From an uncultured Treponema sp. (GTDB lineage Bacteria; Spirochaetota; Spirochaetia; Treponematales; Treponemataceae), in the NCBI GenBank assembly GCA_937885235.1, contig CAKZZK010000325.1, positions 1 through 17,158 on the forward strand: DNA of 17,158 bases, written 5' to 3'. Within the stretch, counting starts at the first letter, position 1. Every line of letters starts with the position of its first letter. Positions 8,092 through 15,800 of this stretch are shown in pieces. The notes under the pieces were generated by a model. It did no database searches. It was given only the letters and a program-made list of their open reading frames with translations, and was not told the DNA's origin. The position numbers and the translations under genes were made by a program.

Positions 8092-8786
8092 GGCGTTGCT
8101 GTGCGCTCGTTCTGCTTTTCCTTGCGGCGGGCATGGCCTTTGCTTCAAGCTATAGCTATGTGAACAATACCTTCCAGAAACTCGCAGAGGAGTATGCGCA
8201 GAAGTCCGCAGTTGCCCTTGACGAGGGTGAATACGCCATGTCTGTGGACTACGCGCAGAAAGCCATTGAAAACGCGGAGCTTTCGGAGGCGTTCGTCAGG
8301 CAGCTTGTGGGCAGAAGCGACGCGGAGGAAATGCTTGCGCGGGCAAAGGCTCGCTTAGACTATGCGGCGTCTATCCATGCCGATGTGCAGTATCCAGTGG
8401 CATACAATGCCGCCAGCGACTATTACCGGCAGGCGCAGGATGCCTTTGCGCGGGAGGACTACAGCAACGCAGTGGTCTTTGCGCAGAAGGTTCTGGACAC
8501 GCTTGCAGACATACAGGCTGTCAGTCCCCTGCCGAAGTTTTACATTGTACAGCCGTGGGAGCTTTCCCGGGACTGTCTCTGGAATATTTCGGGACGCACC
8601 TACGTGTACAACAACCCCTGGCTCTGGCGGCATCTCTATGAGGCAAACAGGGATGCCTTGCCTGACCCCGATAACCCAAACCTCATCCTGCCAGGCATGA
8701 AACTTGAAATTCCCTCTATTACGGGAGAATACCGCAGCGGTACCTATGACCCCAAGAAGACTTACGGCACCTACAGCCCAAATTAG
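8088..8786 (+). CDS. Secreted TPR-like/LysM-domain protein
   Basis: This 232-residue exported protein has a clear signal peptide (MRRCCALVLLFLAAGMAFA) with a likely SPase I cut after Ala19. Residues 25-145 are helical TPR-like repeats with the recurrent pattern LDEGEYAMSVDYAQKAIENAE and FAREDYSNAVVFAQKVLDTLAD. The C-terminal section FYIVQPWELSRDCLWNISGRTYVYNNPWLWRHLYEANRD...NLILPGMKLEIP is a LysM-type peptidoglycan-binding domain of the 'W.IA...YGNP.LW..IYEAN' kind, with the first turn altered. A peptidoglycan-associated envelope role is inferred. Its start codon overlaps the upstream stop (ATGA), with GGGAGG about nine bases before it. Its TAG stop overlaps the convergent Nudix stop. Confidence 0.85.
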   Translation: MRRCCALVLLFLAAGMAFASSYSYVNNTFQKLAEEYAQKSAVALDEGEYAMSVDYAQKAIENAELSEAFVRQLVGRSDAEEMLARAKARLDYAASIHADVQYPVAYNAASDYYRQAQDAFAREDYSNAVVFAQKVLDTLADIQAVSPLPKFYIVQPWELSRDCLWNISGRTYVYNNPWLWRHLYEANRDALPDPDNPNLILPGMKLEIPSITGEYRSGTYDPKKTYGTYSPN

Positions 8787-9346
8787 GAACGCGCAGTCTC
8801 GCAGTGCTGGCGGTAAAGCTCGAGCGCGCTTGCCATAAGCGCGTGGGGAAAGTCCTTCGTTCCCATTTTTGCAAAAACCTCGCTCTTTTCCATTTCCAGA
8901 TAGCTTACAAACTCGTCGCTGTCAAGATCCTGCGCGCCTCCTGAGTGGAGCCCTTCGGCGCAGAATACATAGACGTGGTTGTTGAACAGCGCGGGGTTTG
9001 GGTTCATCCTGCCGAGCAGGGTGAGTTTTTCCGCTTCTGTTCCCGTTTCTTCCCGCAGTTCCCTGCGCGCGCCGTCTTCGGGGCTTTCGCCCTTGTCTAT
9101 GATGCCTCCGGGAAATTCTGTGCTCAGCGCGCCTTCGCCGTGGCGCCACTGTCTGACCATCAAGAATTTATCCCCTCGCACGGGGATGACGATTACCCAG
9201 TCCGGGGCTTCGTTTACAATGTAGATCCCCTCTTGTCCGTCCGGCCCCACGCTTGTGCGCTCGGTAACGGTGAAGACCGGTGTTTTGTGTGCTACTTTCC
9301 TCGCTGTTTCCTTCCAGCAGAGCTTCTCGTTGTCTGTATCCGTCAT
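8783..9346 (-). CDS. Nudix hydrolase, ADP-ribose pyrophosphatase type
   Basis: This 187-residue protein has a complete Nudix box at 81-103: GIIDKGESPEDGARRELREETGT (G-x5-E-x7-RE-L-x-EE-x-G-T), which binds the divalent metal and hydrolyses nucleoside diphosphates linked to another moiety. Upstream VIVIPVRGDKFLMVRQWRHGEGALSTEFPG and downstream GRMNPNPALFNNHVYVFCAEGL are arranged as in ADP-ribose/ADP-sugar pyrophosphatases, which remove toxic ADP-ribose in the cytoplasm. The precise substrate is inferred. The stop TAA (8785-8783) overlaps the LysM stop on the opposite strand. No obvious ribosome site precedes ATG 9346. Confidence 0.9.
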   Translation of the reverse strand: MTDTDNEKLCWKETARKVAHKTPVFTVTERTSVGPDGQEGIYIVNEAPDWVIVIPVRGDKFLMVRQWRHGEGALSTEFPGGIIDKGESPEDGARRELREETGTEAEKLTLLGRMNPNPALFNNHVYVFCAEGLHSGGAQDLDSDEFVSYLEMEKSEVFAKMGTKDFPHALMASALELYRQHCETARS

Positions 9347-9373
9347 ACGGAGATGGTAACATATTCTGCATCT

Positions 9374-9401
9374 TTTTAACAGGGACTTTCGCCGTTTTCA
9401 A
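9374..9401 (-). promoter_or_regulatory. Candidate Nudix gene promoter
   Basis: On the minus strand TTGAAA (plus 9396-9401), 16 bases and TTAAAA (plus 9374-9379) could drive the Nudix gene with a leader of about 20 nt. It lies back to back with the lepB promoter. Confidence 0.35.
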
Positions 9402-9406
9402 GAAAA

Positions 9407-9435
9407 TTGACAAAGACATATATCAACGTTATAAT
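9407..9435 (+). promoter_or_regulatory. Perfect-consensus sigma-70 promoter of lepB
   Basis: TTGACA (9407-9412), exactly 17 bases, then TATAAT (9430-9435): both hexamers and the spacer are the consensus. The start site would be near 9442, giving a leader of about 24 nt with AAAGG (9455-9459) six bases before the ATG at 9466. This predicts strong constitutive expression. Confidence 0.85.
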
Positions 9436-9465
9436 GAAAAAAACTTTCTATTATAAAGGCTATTT

Positions 9466-11376
9466 ATGAAAAAGCTCAGTTCCTGCGTGCGTGTTATCGT
9501 TGTCCTCGCACTTGTGTTTTCGCTCCTGCACGTGTCTTTCGTGCCAGATGTCTCTCTTGCAGCATTTCCGCTTTCGCTCGCGTTCACGCTGTTTCTTGGC
9601 TTGGGCGTGCGCAATCTGCTGAAGACAATGGCAGCTCCAGCCGCAGCTACGGCATTTTCACGCAGCCTCTCTGTCATGATCCGCTTTCTGCAATATGCGC
9701 CTTTCATCTACATTGCGGTCTTTGTACTGCGCCGCGCGGGGAGGGGAGGCTTGCCTTACCTGCTTGACCTTGTTGCCGTCCTGCTGTGGATTGCCATCAC
9801 CGTGCTCTCTTTCCTTGTCCTGTACTTTCTTGGCGAAAAAAGGCTCAGCGCCATTGTGCCTGACGAATATATGGACGCCTACAAGAAATCCCAGCAGAAG
9901 CCGCCCTTCAAGGGGGCTGCAAACATAGGCAAACGCATAGGCATAGAAATCCTTGAATGGGCTGATGCCATCGTGCAGGCGGTGTTCGATATCATCCTGC
10001 TCAATATCTTTTTGTTCCAGCTCTATGAAATTCCTTCGGAATCTATGGTTCCCACTTTCCTCATCAAGGACAGGGTGGCGGTGTTCAAGACGCTTGCCGG
10101 ACCAAAGTTCCCCCTCAGCAAAGTGGGGTTGCCTTACCTGCAGAAATACAAGCGAGGCGACATCGTTGTCTTCCGCAATCCCCATTATGCCGACGACCAC
10201 AAGAGCGAGGTGAAGACCTTCCTCTCCCAGTTCATATACATGGTGACGCTTACGCTGGTAAAGACGAATACCGATGAAAACGGCGAATTAAAGGCAGATC
10301 CTCTTGTAAAGCGCGTGGTGGGACAGCCGGGCGAGCAACTGATGCTCATGGACGGCAAGCTCTATGCCCGCACAAAAGATTCCGCCGAGTTCAGTGAAGT
10401 GGATGACGCAAGCGCGTTGTGGGACACCTATTCCCATACGGAACTCTACGATACAGATAAAAATCTGCTTAAAATACAGAAGCTGCCCATCTCTGATATT
10501 TACCGCGAGGAGATAGACGGCATGGGTAAGGAGCGCCGCTACTGGCAGTACTCATTGAAGGATGCCCTTTCCATAGAGCAGGAGTCATACGCTGCTACCG
10601 TTGCCGTGGAGGAGGAGCGTCGTGCTCTTGATCTGGCTGCCGCGGCAGAAGAATGTCTGTCTTTGAGCGAGCAGTTTGCCCGCTATGCCATTGACGAAGA
10701 GCTGCCGGAAGCAGAACTTCCATCGCTTTTTGGGGCTGAAAACCTCTTTGAATACGATTTCTTTCATAATAGCAATGCGAATACCATAAAGTTGCTTACG
10801 GTGGCGGGAGGAGCGCAGTGGTTCTCCCACTTTATGACAGACTGGTACAAAAATCTTGGCGAGCTTTCTTCATATACGGAAGATGGCGCGGTTTCGGGAG
10901 CCCATCTGGTGGGGGGCGACTTCTACAGCGATGCCTGCTTCCGCCTGAACGTCATGGCAAAGCTTGTCGTGGGCAGGCTCATTGTCCGTCAGGCAGCGCT
11001 GATGGCGGAAGGCATTTCCTCCACGGAGTGGCGCAGCGATGCGCTCCTGCGGGAACAGGGAACAAAGGCTATGCAGCTTGAAAGCTACATCCGGCAGATG
11101 GACCAGCGGAATATGCCTGTCTTCCCCGCAAATGCCGCAGACGGCAGCGCGCAGTATATCCCGGAGGACAGCTATTTTATGATGGGCGATAACCGCTATA
11201 ATTCTCTGGATATGCGCCACAGCTACAATCGTTCCCTCGTGCCGCTGACAGCCTACGATGACTATTCCATCACATATTACACGCAGCTGTCTCCCCAGTA
11301 TGTCTCCCGCTCCCGCATTCTCGGCAAAGCAAGCCTCCGCTTTTGGCCCTTCTCGCGCATCGGCGTGGTTAAATGA
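9466..11376 (+). CDS. lepB: Signal peptidase I with large insertion
   Basis: This membrane serine-lysine peptidase removes signal peptides from exported proteins. At 636 residues it is far longer than usual (about 180-330). Several hydrophobic segments lie before residue 190 (about 8-28, 34-50, 73-90, 98-122, 168-186). The catalytic elements are intact: box B IPSESMVPTFLI with Ser193, box D KADPLVKRVVGQPGE with Lys282, and box E YFMMGDNRYNSLDMRHS near 571-587. Between box D and box E is an insertion of roughly 260 residues, acidic, helical and not recognised (Ala/Glu-rich at VAVEEERRALDLAAAAEECL). Treponemal signal peptidases can be long, so this is probably lineage-specific rather than a fusion error. 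It is driven by its own strong promoter and is likely monocistronic. Confidence 0.93.
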   Translation: MKKLSSCVRVIVVLALVFSLLHVSFVPDVSLAAFPLSLAFTLFLGLGVRNLLKTMAAPAAATAFSRSLSVMIRFLQYAPFIYIAVFVLRRAGRGGLPYLLDLVAVLLWIAITVLSFLVLYFLGEKRLSAIVPDEYMDAYKKSQQKPPFKGAANIGKRIGIEILEWADAIVQAVFDIILLNIFLFQLYEIPSESMVPTFLIKDRVAVFKTLAGPKFPLSKVGLPYLQKYKRGDIVVFRNPHYADDHKSEVKTFLSQFIYMVTLTLVKTNTDENGELKADPLVKRVVGQPGEQLMLMDGKLYARTKDSAEFSEVDDASALWDTYSHTELYDTDKNLLKIQKLPISDIYREEIDGMGKERRYWQYSLKDALSIEQESYAATVAVEEERRALDLAAAAEECLSLSEQFARYAIDEELPEAELPSLFGAENLFEYDFFHNSNANTIKLLTVAGGAQWFSHFMTDWYKNLGELSSYTEDGAVSGAHLVGGDFYSDACFRLNVMAKLVVGRLIVRQAALMAEGISSTEWRSDALLREQGTKAMQLESYIRQMDQRNMPVFPANAADGSAQYIPEDSYFMMGDNRYNSLDMRHSYNRSLVPLTAYDDYSITYYTQLSPQYVSRSRILGKASLRFWPFSRIGVVK

Positions 11377-11558
11377 GGTGGGGTTTCGGTTGTCACTATC
11401 GCTGTCTGCGCAGGACATCGTCAAAATCGTAAGCTCTTGAGGAAAACGGTATCGTTTTATCAGCATTGACAATAATCGTTCGTCGGGTCCTCTCTTGTAT
11501 GTGCGCTTTGATTATCTTTTTCGCTAGTACCTGCTCCTGTTTTACCCATAGCGAGCGG

Positions 11559-11955
11559 TCAGGCGGCTGGAGCCCACTCCAGTTTTTGCTGACGGGGACG
11601 GCGTGTCGTTCTCGCTGATGCTGCCTCAAAGTATTTCCCCTCCCTGCGGTAATTGCGGCAAATTTCATTTGCAAGAGAAATGCCAGCCTGTCTGTTCTCA
11701 TCACTTTGTTAAAGGCGATGAACATGGCCCAGTCCAAGCCCAAAGGAATATCCTTTACCTTGAGGCCTGAAGTATCCAATCTCAAATCATATATCGTTGC
11801 ATTTTCATAATTGCAAATCAAGGTCAAAGGCTGCGTCCGCTTTGTCCCCATGTAAAAACCTTTTCCAAAGTCACACAGCTCCCTGCTTGATGGTCTGATT
11901 TTACCTTTCAAGCCATTTTTGACCCGTGAAAAAGCTTTACGATGCTGTCTTCCAT
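11559..11955 (-). pseudogene. Broken DUF3990-family gene in three frames
   Basis: Three pieces of one protein family lie in three reading frames. Piece 1 (11955-11908) starts at an ATG with AGGAGG and reads MEDSIVKLFHGSK before hitting TGA. Piece 2 (11911-11705) continues GLKGKIRPSSRELCDFGKGFYMGT...IPLGLDWAMFIAFNK; one extra A in the A5 run at 11920-11916 would join it to piece 1. Piece 3 (11702-11559) reads DENRQAGISLANEICRNYRREGKYFEA, which I recall as the C-terminal end of the same family, joined directly without the usual middle section. After that the sequence is unrecognised, and frame 2 runs on meaninglessly to 11396. DUF3990 proteins are, to my recollection, ADP-ribosyltransferase-like and found in accessory or toxin-antitoxin contexts. 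The ATG is one base after the vapC stop. Confidence 0.75.
11567..11587 (+). terminator. Candidate lepB terminator
   Basis: CTGGAG (11567-11572), a CCCA loop and CTCCAG (11577-11582) form a perfect 6-bp hairpin followed directly by five T (11583-11587). It lies 190 bases downstream of the lepB stop, and on the plus strand it is the only convincing intrinsic terminator there. It overlaps the DUF3990-like pseudogene on the other strand. Confidence 0.5.
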
Positions 11956-11956
11956 C

Positions 11957-12337
11957 TCACTCCTCCTTGTACAATTTCAGTTCCGGGTAGTACCCCTGTA
12001 TGAACTTGAAGTGCTTGTCGCGCGTCCAGAGCGGAACATCGTACTTGATTGCGGTGAATGCGATGAGCGCGTCTGCGAGTGGGACATAGATGCCGTTTGA
12101 GCGGAGCGTCCGGAGCACAAAGCCGGTTCCCTCCCAGTCGTAGTCGTCGTTTATGAGGTTGTTGAACCCCTGAAAGAATGCGAACATTTTGTCAATTTCG
12201 CCATCCTTTGCGCCGTGAAGCAATTCCGCCCGCACAACCCCGCAGAGTGCTAATTTGTCGGGGGTGATTTCAAGCTCCAACAGTTTTTCAGGCTGCCGCC
12301 AAAAATCAATGAGAACGTTTGTATCAAATAAAACCAT
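11957..12337 (-). CDS. vapC: VapC-like PIN-domain toxin (ribonuclease)
   Basis: This 126-residue PIN-domain protein has the four acidic residues that bind metal in VapC toxins: Asp5 in FDTNVLID, Glu38 in VRAELLHGAK, Asp89 in PLADALIAFTA and Asp107 in LWTRDKHF. Active VapC enzymes cleave specific RNAs (often tRNA or the sarcin-ricin loop) when freed from the antitoxin. Length and motif spacing are typical, so it looks intact. It starts one base after the antitoxin stop (TAA-T-ATG). Its own last codons (AAGGAGGAG) supply the ribosome site of the next, broken gene. The target RNA cannot be inferred. Confidence 0.9.
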   Translation of the reverse strand: MVLFDTNVLIDFWRQPEKLLELEITPDKLALCGVVRAELLHGAKDGEIDKMFAFFQGFNNLINDDYDWEGTGFVLRTLRSNGIYVPLADALIAFTAIKYDVPLWTRDKHFKFIQGYYPELKLYKEE

Positions 12338-12338
12338 A

Positions 12339-12725
12339 TTAGCCTAGTCTCCTCAGTCCATTTACAGCCTCTTCATCTACATCAATAGCCCCGACTTCCT
12401 GTATCACATCAGCAAGTTTCCGTGTAGGTGGAATCGGAGCCGGAATATTCTGCCGTATCCTCTGAATGAATGCCTTTCGCCGTTCTTCTTCTTCCCTTGT
12501 CTGAATGATTTTGACCGGACGAGTAAGGACCGTTGTCAGCCTGTCGTATTCCTCCACGGAGATCATCACGCATTCGGGAACATTGTTTTTTATGATGACC
12601 CGCACTCCGTCGGCCTTTACCTCGTCGATGATTTTTCCCGCCTCGCCCTTGTTCAGCCGGCTTATCGGCACGAATGCGTGGATCAGCTTTGCCGCGGCAA
12701 CATTGTCATAGTTTGCAATCGCCAT
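12339..12725 (-). CDS. VapB/Phd-YefM-like antitoxin
   Basis: This 128-residue protein has a Phd/YefM-like N-terminal half: FVPISRLNKGEAGKIIDEVKADGVRVIIKNNVPECVMISVEEYDRL, the pattern of DNA-binding antitoxins in which a strand-helix region recognises the operator and 'vI.knn.p..vmis.eeY..l' follows. The C-terminal part (RREEEERRKAFIQRIRQNI... EVGAIDVDEEAVNGLRRLG) is charged and probably wraps the VapC toxin. I use ATG 12725, preceded by GGGGG (12731-12735); an upstream in-frame TTG at 12737 is less likely. With vapC it forms a type II toxin-antitoxin pair, and the palindrome upstream is the expected autoregulatory site. Confidence 0.85.
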   Translation of the reverse strand: MAIANYDNVAAAKLIHAFVPISRLNKGEAGKIIDEVKADGVRVIIKNNVPECVMISVEEYDRLTTVLTRPVKIIQTREEEERRKAFIQRIRQNIPAPIPPTRKLADVIQEVGAIDVDEEAVNGLRRLG

Positions 12726-12740
12726 AATTACCCCCAAATT

Positions 12741-12796
12741 TATCGATTAATTGTATCGTTTAATTTGACGATATATTGTTCTGGCATATTTGTCAA
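12741..12796 (-). promoter_or_regulatory. vapBC promoter and palindromic operator
   Basis: On the minus strand TTGACA (plus 12791-12796), 17 bases and TATCGT (plus 12768-12773) form the promoter. That -10 hexamer is also one arm of an inverted repeat: TATCGT at plus 12754-12759 and ACGATA at 12768-12773 with an 8-base spacer. A third half-site-like TATCGA sits at 12741-12746, 13 bp from the second. Antitoxin binding would therefore cover the -10 directly, as expected for autoregulation of a toxin-antitoxin operon. Confidence 0.65.
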
Positions 12797-12819
12797 TAGC
12801 AAGCTTTGAAGGCCATCTG

Positions 12820-12848
12820 TTGCATAAATCAGTGTTTCCGTTTACAAT
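12820..12848 (+). promoter_or_regulatory. Candidate promoter of the activase gene
   Basis: TTGCAT (12820-12825), 17 bases and TACAAT (12843-12848) form a plausible sigma-70 promoter, with a start near 12855 and a leader of about 30 nt. AAGGAG (12875-12880) then precedes the ATG at 12886 by five bases. Confidence 0.5.
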
Positions 12849-12885
12849 AAATACTTGTTATAGTTAAAAGATGTAAGGAGTCTTC

Positions 12886-15800
12886 ATGGGAACGAAGAGT
12901 ATGTCTTTTTCTGCTGTTTCGCCTGTCATAAAGCCAATCCGCATGGGAATTGATGTGGGGTCCACCACCGTAAAGGTCGTGGTGCTTGGGGATGATGACG
13001 AAATGCTCTATGGCGTGTACGAGCGCCATCGTGCGGATATCCGCAATACAATCATCACTGTTGTAAACAAGGCATTTGATATATTGGAAAAAAAGCTTCC
13101 TGCGGGTGAAAATCAGCCCGTGAGCGTGAAGGTGACGGGCTCCGGCGGGCTGTCTGTGTCGCAGTGGCTGGGTATTCCCTTTATTCAGGAGGTTGTTGCC
13201 GCTACGACTGCCGTGCGCAAACTCATTCCCCAGACGGATGTGGTGATAGAGCTTGGCGGGGAAGATGCCAAGATTACCTATTTCCGTGGCGGAGTAGAAC
13301 AGCGGATGAACGGCACCTGCGCGGGAGGTACGGGCGCATTCATAGACCAGATGGCGGCTCTCTTGGAGACGGACGCTATGGGGCTGAACGAGCTTTCCAA
13401 GAGCGCGGGGATGATTTATCCCATCGCTGCCCGTTGCGGGGTCTTTGCCAAGACAGACATACAGCCGCTCATCAATGAGGGGGCGCGCCGTGAGGACATT
13501 GCCGCTTCTATTTTCCAGGCGGTCGTAAACCAGACGATTTCTGGCTTGGCTTGCGGTAAGCCGATTCGCGGTCATGTCGCATTTTTGGGCGGTCCGCTCC
13601 ACTTCCTTGACCAGCTCCGCGTTCGCTTCATCGAAACGCTCAAACTCAAAGATGATGAAATTATCGTGCCTGATGACAGCCAGCTTTTCGTGGCGGCAGG
13701 CTCGGCGTATTCTGCGGAAAAAGTGTGCAATCCGCTCTCTTCTTCCATGCCCAAAAAATTCCCCACAATTGCAGAATTCCGTGACTCGCTCAAAAATCTT
13801 GAGGGAGCGGAACTCAGCGAAGTCCAGCGACTGGAGCCACTTTTCGTCGATGAAGAAGATTTGGCAAAATTCCGGGCACGCCACGGCGAGGACAAGGCAA
13901 AGCGCGGCGATTTGAATGCTGAATTTGGCCCGCTTTTCTTGGGATTGGACGCTGGCTCGACCACCACAAAAGCCGTTCTCGTGAACAAAAAAGGCGAAAT
14001 TCTGTGGGATTTCTACGATGTGAACGCGGGAAATCCCGTTGATTTGGCGGTTCGGGTCTTAAAAGACTTGTACAAAATCCTTCCGAAAGACTGCTACATT
14101 GCCCGAGCGGTTTCAACGGGCTACGGCGAGGCTCTTTTTCAGGCGGCTTTGGGCGTGGACGCGGGTGAAGTTGAGACAATCACTCACTACCGCGCCGCAG
14201 AATTTTTCGTTCCGGGCGTTGAATTCTTGCTCGACATCGGCGGTCAGGACATGAAGTGCCTGCGAATGAAAGACGGCGCAATCACTTCGATTCAGCTCAA
14301 CGAGGCTTGTTCTGCGGGCTGCGGCTCGTTCTTGGCGAATTTCGCGAATTCAATGAATCTCGACATCAAAGAATTCTCAAAACGCGCTTTGCTCGCAAAA
14401 AAGCCGGTCGATTTGGGAAGCCGATGCACGGTCTTTATGAACTCTCGCGTAAAACAGGCACAAAAAGAGGGAGCTACGATTGACGACATTTCGGCAGGTC
14501 TTTCGTATTCGGTCATCAAAAACGCACTTTTCAAAGTAATCAAACTCCGCCGTGCTAGTGAAATCGGCACAAAAGTCGTGGTTCAAGGCGGCACTTTCTA
14601 TAACGATGCGGTTCTCCGTGCATTCGAAAAAATCGCGGGCGTGAATGTATTCCGTCCCGATGTCGCGGGTCTCATGGGCGCGTACGGCTCGGCTCTCATC
14701 GCCTACGACCAGTGGTGCGACTTGACCGCGCCAAAACCAGGTCAGGAAAAGGGCTGGGTTCCGCCAAAAATCGTCTCGAACATCGCAACGCTCGAACAGC
14801 TGGAGCAATTCAAAGTCGATTTGGAACTCACCCGTTGCGGTGGCTGCCAGAACAACTGTCTCCTTACCATTAATACATTCACTACGGGCGGCAAAAAACG
14901 CCAGTTCATCACGGGAAACCGCTGCGAAAAGGGCTTGGAGCGACATCAGCTCAAAGACGAAAACGCAGAAACAGTCGATGGCTCAAACAAAGAGAACACG
15001 GGAGTCGAGTCTACGGGCTACGAGCTTCCGAATCTCTTCGACTGGAAGTACAAGCGGCTTTTTAACCATTATATTCCGCTCAAGCCAGAGGACGCGCCGA
15101 TGGGGTCTGTGGGAATTCCCAGAGTCCTCAACATGTACGAGAATTATCCGCTTTGGTTCACGATTTTCACGAAACTCGGCTTCCAAGTCAAAACTTCACC
15201 TCGATCAAGCCGAATGGTCTACGAGCGCGGCATTGATTCGATTCCGTCTGAGTCGGTCTGCTATCCTGCGAAAATTTCACACGGTCACATGGAATCGCTC
15301 CTAAAAATGGGATGCAAATTCATCTTCTATCCGTGCATTCCGTATGAAAAATTGGAGGACAAGGGCGCGGGAAACCACTATAACTGCCCTGTCGTCACTT
15401 CGTACCCCGAAGTTTTGAAGCACAACCTCGACACGATTAACGAAGCGAAGGATTTGCTCTTTATGAATCCGTTCCTGCCGATTTACGATTTACCACGGCT
15501 TCGCGAGCGAATGTTTGAGGAGCTTCACAAGAATTTCCCCACGCTCACCAAAGAGCAGGTTTTTCAGGCGGTCGATGAAGGCTGGAAGGAGCAGGAGCAA
15601 TTCAAAATCGACACGCAAAAGGCGGCGGAAGAGGCTTTGGAGCAGCTTGTCGTCACGGGCGGAAACGGAATCGTCCTGGCGGGCCGCCCCTATCACCTTG
15701 ACCCCGAAATCAACCACGGAATTCCAGAAATGATTCACGGGCTGGGGCTTGCCGTGTTTACCGAAGATTCTGTGGCTCATTTAGGCTCGGTCGAACGCCC

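Noticed and set aside
11443..11458. Hairpin AAAACG-gtat-CGTTTT as a terminator
   Set aside because: The stem is only six pairs with two G-C pairs and no T-run beyond it; the hairpin at 11567-11587 is a better candidate.
11396..11700. C-terminal half of the 171-codon minus-strand frame as a real protein segment
   Set aside because: Family similarity jumps to another frame at about 11702; what follows in this frame is unlike any protein I recognise and covers a plus-strand terminator hairpin.
12829..13884. 351-codon frame on the minus strand opposite the activase gene
   Set aside because: The plus-strand frame has clear ATPase motifs throughout. The shadow has no family features, and similar shadows occur at 14377-14946 and 15955-16785.
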